From: Temnopleurus reevesii
Lineage: Eukaryota > Echinodermata > Echinoidea > Temnopleuroida > Temnopleuridae
Direction: 5' to 3'
Assembly (NCBI GenBank): GCA_036244855.1
Contig: BQKZ01006523.1
Location: forward strand, 9,182-33,430
DNA: 24,249 nt
Part shown: piece by piece, positions 17,548-24,249 of the stretch
How the letters are laid out: every line of letters starts with the position of its first letter
Numbering within the stretch: the stretch's first letter is position 1
Notes under the pieces: model-generated
What the model saw: the letters and a program-made list of their open reading frames with translations, nothing else
Told to the model about the DNA's origin: nothing
Database searches by the model: none
Program-made: the position numbers and the translations under genes

Positions 17548-19465
17548 CTAATATACCTACCCTCACAAATGGCACAAAATATTTTTATTTCCGGTTCAGA
17601 AATGTCAAATATTTCGATATAACGTCATAGGTTTGTTTACCAGAAAATTTCATTTCAATAAAATAATTACACTCTTTTTGGAGAATCCCGTTTATCCTCT
17701 TATTCTGTACAATCCTACCCTCAAATTACTTAATTTGCTGCATGAAATCCATATATTTTCCCCTTTCTTTTCCTGTTCTACATCATTAATTATCCTGGGA
17801 ATGGCTTACAGATAGTCTACATATACAGCCGCAATTTCAACATCTTTACACATGACTCTCATATCCCTCAAATTATTTTCTTGTATATTTTCAGCGATCA
17901 ATATTTCCCTTCAGGATATTTCTATAAAATAAGACGACGTTCCCGTAGCAGTTACTATACGATGACTATTTATTCAGACCAAACCTAAACATGTATGTGT
18001 CCCCTTAGACTAAGAAAGTCACAACATCGTCATATCGTAGAAAGTATTAAAAGAATAGATTTCATGATCAGCTGTGAGAAATTCCCACACTTTGATATCC
18101 GGGTTGTTTAACGGTCATCCAACTTTCGGCACCAAATAAATTCTCAAATAAACAAATATGACCAATAGAATGTTATGGTTGTTTGTTGGTTTGTTCGTTT
18201 GTTTATTTGCAAAGATTCGTGGAACAAAACGAATTATACTATCCAATTTCGAAGGAGAGAAATGAATTTTTACAAATAGTCTAGGGCTACCCTCCTAATA
18301 ACTTATCCGGGGATTGAACCTTGTTTGTGCGTAGATCTGTAGATAAAAAGTGTAAATTTAAATGTGTAGATATTCAAGACAAAATTGATTCTGTCCACAA
18401 AATCATTTTACTATTAATTTCATCAGAGTCACGTTCACATGCAATGTGTCTGCATAGAGTTATTGTGAAGGCCTCTATGGAATTTGTTCATTTTGTCCAA
18501 TTAATTTGCTTTATGCTCAAAGCGATGGGAAACATTTTTCATTGGAATGCGTTTCTGTTGTTTGCGCTTGTCAATCCATGATGACATTAAATTGCTATTG
18601 AAATTCATTGTTATATCATGTATATTGGGAATATGAAAATATTTCTTTGATCCACGTTGCCAATTTTAAACAATTTGATAGATACCGTACTCTATGTGCC
18701 ATATCTAAATTCTCTCTCCCTCCTTCTTTCTTTCGCCTCAAGCTTGTTTTGTTTACATGTTGACATAAAATACTACCGACCAATCAATAATCACGATAAT
18801 TCTTACCCATGACAGATGGGATTTAAATTACCAACGTAATTGAGACTAAAAAGTCAAATAAATCAATTTTGGCTCAAGTTCATAAAGCGCTCGATATCCC
18901 AAAGCACTAATTATGCCATGTACACAAGCAAATGAGACCGCTCAAAATCAATGTTTTCCCAGTTTTCTCGAGTTTTTAAACAATTATCTCTTTTTAATAG
19001 AATCTTAGTGTTTCATAAATCACAATGACATTTCGTTCATAGGGATACAAATGCGTGTTGGATTTAGCCGGCTTTTTGGCCTCTTGGCTCTTCGTTATGG
19101 TACAGAATTGAAATTAATAAACAGTAATAAATGGCAGAAGAGATACAGTAGACAAAAATGAAAATTAAATACTGACCCCTTTTCTGTGTATGTTACAAAA
19201 CATATTCATAATCTCTCTGTAATACTACTTCTGGTGTGTTAAGGCATTGTGTGTGGGACCGGTTCATAAAGTGTAACGATTATCTAAAATCGATTTCCTA
19301 TCTTTTGTGATTATACCAAAAAAAAATGATAAAGGACCGAGCAATGTGAAGGTCGATTGTGATTACGTAATAATGTCAAATAACCCTGGTTAAACATAAC
19401 CAAACAATAGTAAGCTTACATGCAAATTCACGCCTTTGCATGTATAGCTGACGTCTACCAAACGT
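17548..19465. other. AT-rich intergenic stretch, no gene recognised
   Basis: A (GTTT)n-like tract lies at about 18178-18207, and two CSL-like words face each other at 18073-18089. An 86-codon open frame at 18321-18581 has no recognisable domain. Confidence 0.5.
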
Positions 19466-19638
19466 TTCATGAAATTTGAAAGACGCTCTGTGAACGCAGA
19501 TATACAAACGGAGGACGGTTGGCCGACTTTGAATGCCTTTTTATAGCACTCGACGTACTCAAGCGTTAGCATCAGCTAAGCGTCTTTCCTCTATGTTTAT
19601 TTGTTCATTAAAGTAATGTTACTCGTCTTTCAAATTTC
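19466..19638. mobile_element. Hairpin element, tandem copy 1 (relative of 333-470)
   Basis: CATGAAATTTGAAAGACG at the left and CGTCTTTCAAATTTCTTAATG at the right form the ends. Inside, GAACGCAGATATACAAACGG and AGCGTTAGCATCAGCTAAGC correspond to ACGCAGAAATA and GTTAGCGTCAGCTAA of 333-470. Confidence 0.6.
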
Positions 19639-19815
19639 TTAATGAAATTTGATGAATGCTCCATAAACGCAGAAATACAAAGGGAGGACGCTTGCCTAAT
19701 TTTGAAGGCGCTTAGATGGCACTCGATGTACTCACGCGCTAGCGTCAGCTAAGCGTCTTACCTTCATGTTTATCCGTTCACTTAGGCATGCTACTATCGT
19801 CTTTCATATTTCTTA
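19639..19815. mobile_element. Hairpin element, tandem copy 2
   Basis: It follows copy 1 directly: TGAAATTTGATGAATGCTCC at the left, then ACGCAGAAATACAAAGGGAG, core CGCTAGCGTCAGCTAAGCG, and CGTCTTTCATATTTCTTA at the right. The two copies are head to tail. Confidence 0.6.
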
Positions 19816-19852
19816 AACGCAGGGCAGACGTCGGTTATTTGTTATATCATAG

Positions 19853-19957
19853 AGAGTGGTATGTCTATGGTTATATTGGCATGTATTGTAAAGCACTTTG
19901 AACCTATTTTTTTTTTTAATTAAGCGCTATGTAAATTTTGTGTATTATTATTATAAA
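19853..19957 (+). mobile_element. 5'-truncated SINE tail
   Basis: GTAAAGCACTTTGAAC followed by AAGCGCTATGTAAATTTTGT and ATTATTATTATA matches the tail pattern of the SINEs at 1504-1777 and 21341-21583. No tRNA-like head is present in front of it. Confidence 0.5.
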
Positions 19958-20042
19958 ACTCAAATGTGTGATTGTTCCTTTGATACAGGGCAATAACATG
20001 GACGGTAACGGAATTACATGCCATTTTGAGCTACATTTTTGC

Positions 20043-20082
20043 CTGTTATAGCTCAGTGGCAAACGGTCAGACTCTTCAAGTG
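20043..20082 (+). mobile_element. tRNA-like SINE head fragment
   Basis: TGTTATAGCTCAGTGGCAAA resembles a tRNA D-arm and box A (TAGCTCAGTGG). No box B follows at the expected distance, so this is a fragment at best. Confidence 0.35.
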
Positions 20083-20247
20083 TGATATAAAGTAAGTGCG
20101 ATCATATTAGGGAAAGGAAGAAACATTTACATCACATAGATGGCTCCAAGGCATGAAGAATGTCGGTAACAGAATTACATCAGAGGCTATGCCTGCTTTG
20201 TCATTAAAAGTTGAAAATTGTAACTAGCATATTTCTGAAGAGAGATA

Positions 20248-20339
20248 TACACTGCATATAAAAACATATGATATTATTTTAACACTTTTCTGGTGTGGAC
20301 CTATGGTGTTAAATTTAACACCAGCGTTTTTGCAGTGTA
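20248..20339. mobile_element. Short MITE with TACACTGCA ends
   Basis: TACACTGCATATAAAAAC at the left and GTTTTTGCAGTGTA at the right are inverted ends. GGTGTTAAATTTAACACC near the right is a perfect palindrome. CACTGCAAAAAC-type ends are common in non-autonomous elements of aquatic animals. Confidence 0.6.
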
Positions 20340-21230
20340 TACTTTACAGATTCCAAGGAAATTATCCACAATATACATACTGTCTGTGAACAAAATTTGA
20401 GACAAATTTAAAAGCATATCCAAATGTTCCTCATGTCGTATTGCGCACTGTCGTTTGTGTACATCAAGACTTGTTGCACAGTGCTTTGTTCTGTGAAGAG
20501 ACAATAAATTGGTTTATTGGCATCATCGGCAAATAAACACCAGTAATGATGGGTTTCTCTGCGTTCTATAATAGCAGGACTTTTTCACACCCATCTGCTA
20601 AAACCCCCAAACAAACGCCCATGGGGGATAATCCGCCGTTAGAACGGAAAACCCGAGACAAAAGGGTGTCTTTTCAACAAACAAAGACAAGTTCATTTGC
20701 ACGGAGGAGGGGGGGGGGGGGTAGTGGGATCCCCAAGGACAATTCAATCCATCAGAACTATGTTAATTGCGACATCATTGTGCCAAACAATGGGCCAGGC
20801 TGAAGGGAGATGGACCATGGACTTGCCGGTACGCTCGGGCGACTCTCTCGCCCATGGTGGTGGAGCAACTCGCTCGGCAGTGCGAGACACTCACAATTTC
20901 GACAAAACGATGCATGACGTCGTAAAAGCTTTCCAGCCAGAGCAAAAAAAAAAAAACGATATTGGCTTTTATCAATAAAATTAACTATTTCCTTAATGAC
21001 GTATACCTATATATTCTTCATTTCCCCAGAATGACAAGATCGTTTGGACATGCACTGTAGAATTGCATTGTTTTCTCGGTTCAAAACACGTTTTTTTTTT
21101 CAATTTTACTCAGATTAATTATTACTGACATCAGAAAGCCATATTGAGTATGCAATTATCGCTATGATAGCACATTTACCCCCCCCCCCAAAAAAAAAAG
21201 AAATAAAAAGAAAAATGGATGAATAATTTA
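20340..21230. other. Intergenic stretch, no gene recognised
   Basis: It contains a G13 run at 20709-20721, an A-run near 20945 and a C11 run at 21179-21189. Overlapping plus-strand open frames at 20546-20978 change with the G-run and have no recognisable protein. Confidence 0.5.
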
Positions 21231-21657
21231 TTTCAGTAATTGCAATCATGCAGTAAAACATCAGTATACTAAAATTGCCGATATGAAACCACAGTTACCT
21301 CCCCCCCCCACACACACACATAAACACACACACACAAAAAAAGTAATAATAGATGCAATTTATATAGCGCACGTTTTGCATTATTAATACCATGGCTTTA
21401 GCCCAGCGTATAGCATTTCAAGAAATAAATATTCCCACCAGGTCCCCATCCACCTCATCTGGGTTGAGTGCAGCACAATGTGGATGAATTTCTTGCTGAG
21501 GAAAATTAACGCCATGAGTGGGACTCGAACCGCGGCCCTCTGGTTGAAAGACGATAGCCAGGTCCACTTCACTGCGGCGCCAAGAAATTGAAAAAGAAAG
21601 TATTTCATTAATTGCAGTCTTGCAGTGAAGAAACAATATACTAAAATTGCTGATGGT
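21231..21657. repeat. Direct repeats of about 52 bp flanking a SINE
   Basis: 21231-21285 (TTTCAGTAATTGCAATCATG ... ATACTAAAATTGCCGAT) matches 21603-21657 (TTTCATTAATTGCAGTCTTG ... ATACTAAAATTGCTGAT). The SINE at 21341-21583 and a CA repeat at about 21309-21336 lie between. The copies are too long and too diverged to be target-site duplications. Confidence 0.65.
21341..21583 (-). mobile_element. tRNA-derived SINE, minus strand
   Basis: On the minus strand it reads GGCGCCGCAGTGAAGTGG, a tRNA-like 5' end, then TTTCAACCAGAGGGCCG and a perfect box B (GGTTCGAGTCC). The body ATGGCGTTAATTTTCCTCAG and a tail GTGCGCTATATAAATTGCAT with ATTATTA repeats follow. It aligns with the plus-strand copy at 1504-1777. 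The minus-strand open frames across it are artefacts of the repeat. Confidence 0.8.
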
Positions 21658-21845
21658 GTTAATGCGTGATCACATACGCATCTTATCGCTTCACTAATTC
21701 CTGGGCTAATTACCGATTTCATTAAATTGCTGGTGCTATAATTATAACCTTGTAATCTGCTAATTACTTATTCTTATTTTATATAGGCGTAAGTCTAGTT
21801 TACACTATACGATTTCATATGGCATGTATGGCAATCACAATTATA

Positions 21846-21866
21846 ATGATGATGATGATGATGATG

Positions 21867-21903
<37 letters not shown>

Positions 21904-21985
21904 TAAAAACAATAATTATAATGATGATAATAATAATAATGATAATAATAATAATAATAATATAGCTTTGTTATAGAGCGCCAAA
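21846..21985 (-). repeat. ATG/ATA microsatellite ending in a SINE-tail-like word
   Basis: (ATG)n passes into (ATA)n with interruptions up to about 21962, followed by GCTTTGTTATAGAGCGCC. Read on the minus strand this is GGCGCTCTATAACAAAGC running into a trinucleotide repeat, the same arrangement as the SINE 3' ends here, so the microsatellite probably grew from a truncated SINE tail. Confidence 0.6.
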
Positions 21986-22071
21986 ATCAAAGAGTGTCAA
22001 ATTAAAACTTCGAACAACTCAATTGTTTCTCCGTTTTGAACTTGCATGAGACATTTTTGGTAATTGTTCTA

Positions 22072-22760
22072 ACATTTCAAAATTCTCTGTTTCTAGAATG
22101 AAAGTGTCATTTGATTTCATCAATAAGATCGTTCTTTCGATTTCACAAATAGACAATTCGATTCATTTCAATTCAATTTCTCTTATTGTCCTTTGAAAGA
22201 AATTTCATATTGCTCACAAAAATACTTATGCAATTAAAATAAATTTTCATATTTAACATATTTTTGTTTGCATTCGGGAAGAATTCTTGCAATTTTCCAT
22301 GTATTGTGTTTTTGTCGAATTATCATTCCAAAATCTATTCGATCATAATTGAAGTTTTCATATAAAATGTGATGAATAATGCAAAATATTGAAGTAAAGT
22401 TTGACGGAACAAGTTACATTTCAAAATATTCTGTTTCTAGAATGAAGGTGTCATTTGATTTCATCAATAAGATCGTTCCCTCGATTTCACAAATAGACAA
22501 TTCGATTTATTTTAATTTAATTTCTCTTATTGTCCTTTGAAAGAAATTTCATACTGCTCACAAAAATACTTAAAAAATGCAATTAAGAAATATTTTCATA
22601 TCTAACATAATTTTGTGCATTCGGGAAGAATTCTTGCAATTTACCATGTATTGTGTTTCTGTCGAATTATTATTCCAAAATCTATCCGATCATGATTGGA
22701 TTGTTTGAAATGTGATGAATAATGCAAAATATTGAAGTAAAGTTTGACGGAACAAGTTAC
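22072..22760. repeat. Tandem duplication of about 344 bp
   Basis: 22072-22415 and 22416-22760 both run from ACATTTCAAAAT through TTTCTAGAATGAA and CATTTGATTTCATCAATAAG to GACGGAACAAGTTAC. They differ by scattered substitutions and small gaps. No open frame is conserved between them. Confidence 0.88.
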
Positions 22761-24249
22761 GGTAATTCGATTTCCCACATGGATTTGGTCCTATCCAACA
22801 TGATGAATGGGGTTTTGCCCCCCCCCCCACACCCCTCGTGAATTATTTGTTTCCCTGATCCTCTAAAGGATTGTGGTAAATTCTCGATATTTGACTAGAA
22901 ATTTCTGTAAATCTCCATGCTTTTACTTCATAAAGATCATCAGAAACACCTCAAAATTTAACTGTAGTAATATAAATTTTTTTCTTGACGTTTTTGGTTA
23001 AACGATTATTACGAAAATCAGGGAATTTTCCAATTTTGCCTGCGTTAACATTTTTACAAGTTCACCCCAATACCTGAAACCTTGAAACCCTCCACTTATC
23101 CCCCCCCCCCCTTGAATCCTTTCAAGTGTTTCCCTTCTTTCACAAAGGCTTGTGGTAAACAACAAACAAACATGGGTGTCGTGGATAAAGTAAGAAGATA
23201 ATGATACTTACAGAAAAGAAAAAGCAAAACCAATAATACCACGGCACCGTGGGAAACATTAAGGCAAGTGGGTCACAGAAAATTCGGCTCTATCAGGGGC
23301 GTATCCAGAACCAGAGTTGCTATGTACATTATGTGAAAGGGGCATTGGGGGCACCGTGTTTTCTTAAGAGTGGAAAATAAAATAGGGTTGTTCCTTTTCA
23401 GGGACATACAATACTGTCGAAGCTATATGCGCCCACAGTACAACACTTATTAATTGATAATATCTTATTTACGGCATATTTTCATTTTACAATTCAAATC
23501 TTGTATTTCGATATTTTTTGTTTCATCTTACCTTATTTTCTTTTAACTGTATATTCCAAGGGCCAATTTTTTTTAAATGGGCTTTTCTTGTAAAATATGA
23601 ATGAATATATTTTAAAGAAAATGAAATAGTCCTGATAGTCGGTTTAGATCGTAAACGGGGATACTTTGTGACAAAAGGAACATTTTGGGGCACCCTGTGG
23701 CCCATTACGCTCCCATTTGTATAGGCTACGCCATTTCCCACATTTGATGTTCTCATGCCTACCATGTTGGATTAATGTGTTTTGAAAAATCACGTTGCCA
23801 TGAAAATGGGGATCAACCAATTATAATCTTCGCATCAATTTTTTTCAATTAGACAATTTTAAAGTATAAAAATGACAGAAACTTAGAAAAATAAAAGTGG
23901 CAGAAAACATGGAATTAAGTGCAACATCAAATATTAAAGAAATACATTTCACAGAAATGAAGCCCCTAGAAGTAAAAATTATTTCACTGTAAATTTTTAC
24001 ACTCCCATATTCAACCTAATTATTGCGGGCCGCTTATAATAATTCATTATTTTCGCAGAGCAGATTTAATTTGAAAGAAAAAACATATATGGAGCTGTGA
24101 AAGTATGAATATCTGTTTCGTATGCCAAATTTAAAGGTATAGATTCGTAATGACCAGGATGCAGAAATTGATGTTAAATGAGCTGATGTATTCGCAAGTT
24201 GCTTTACATGCCTAAATATATCTATGTAGGATATTAGGACTACATTTAT
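22761..24249. other. AT-rich intergenic stretch to the window end
   Basis: C-runs at about 22819-22828 and 23100-23111, CSL-like words at 22772-22779, 23248-23255 and 23735-23742, and a possible hAT-like element at 23294-23732. Nothing was recognised from 23740 to 24249. Confidence 0.5.
23294..23732. mobile_element. Possible hAT-like non-autonomous element
   Basis: CAGGGGCGTATCCAG at the left is a typical hAT-type end, and GGCTACGCC at the right is a partial inverse. GGGGCAxxxxGGGGGCACC and GGGGCACCCTG words lie near each end. The right end is incomplete, and the target duplication was not identified. Confidence 0.35.

Noticed and set aside
20546..20978. Overlapping plus-strand frames with a Gly-rich segment
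   Set aside because: The glycines come from the G13 run, whose length is uncertain, and no protein was recognised.
1..24249. CRISPR array, operon or prokaryotic system
   Set aside because: The direct repeats have no regular spacers, and the gene content, SINEs and MITEs are those of an animal genome.

Overview
This is animal nuclear DNA: AT-rich, gene-poor and full of short non-coding transposable elements, with one clear protein-coding gene. The tRNA-derived SINEs, the many hairpin MITEs, the frequent TACATGTA-like words and the long C/G runs suggest a marine deuterostome invertebrate, perhaps an echinoderm such as a sea urchin. That placement rests on general familiarity with such genomes, not on a search, and is only moderately certain. 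Two single N bases (4050 and 12760) each precede a repeat of the sequence before them and look like draft-assembly joins.

The gene is an intronless homologue of NRARP (Notch-regulated ankyrin repeat protein) on the minus strand, 10542-10991, encoding 149 residues with a complete ankyrin region. Its upstream side (plus-strand 11000-11800) has a TATATAA box and three exact matches to the CSL/Su(H) consensus YGTGRGAA. One of these, with a near-match 17 bp away in inverted orientation, forms a candidate paired Notch-response site. This agrees with the known biology of NRARP, a Notch target that feeds back on the Notch complex. The first canonical AATAAA on the gene strand after the stop lies inside a hairpin MITE (9863-9968).

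Layout. 1-1777: a pogo/Tigger-like TA-flanked MITE, a 333-470 hairpin element, four related hairpins (561-1503) and a tRNA-derived SINE. 1778-5078: mostly featureless, with an N-linked 208-bp duplication. 5079-9243: a hairpin element, two copies of a strong-stem MITE family, and two more TA-flanked elements. 9863-11800: NRARP with its 3' and 5' flanks. 12077-14044: a diverged direct duplication whose second copy is interrupted by a TTAA-flanked 544-bp inverted-repeat element. 14945-17547: diverged local duplications, a tRNA-like SINE head, a minisatellite and a third copy of the strong-stem MITE. 17548-24249: two tandem hairpin elements, SINE pieces, microsatellites, a 344-bp tandem duplication and a possible hAT-like element.

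No second protein-coding gene, rRNA, intact tRNA gene or CRISPR array could be supported. The remaining short open frames look like chance frames or lie in repeats.
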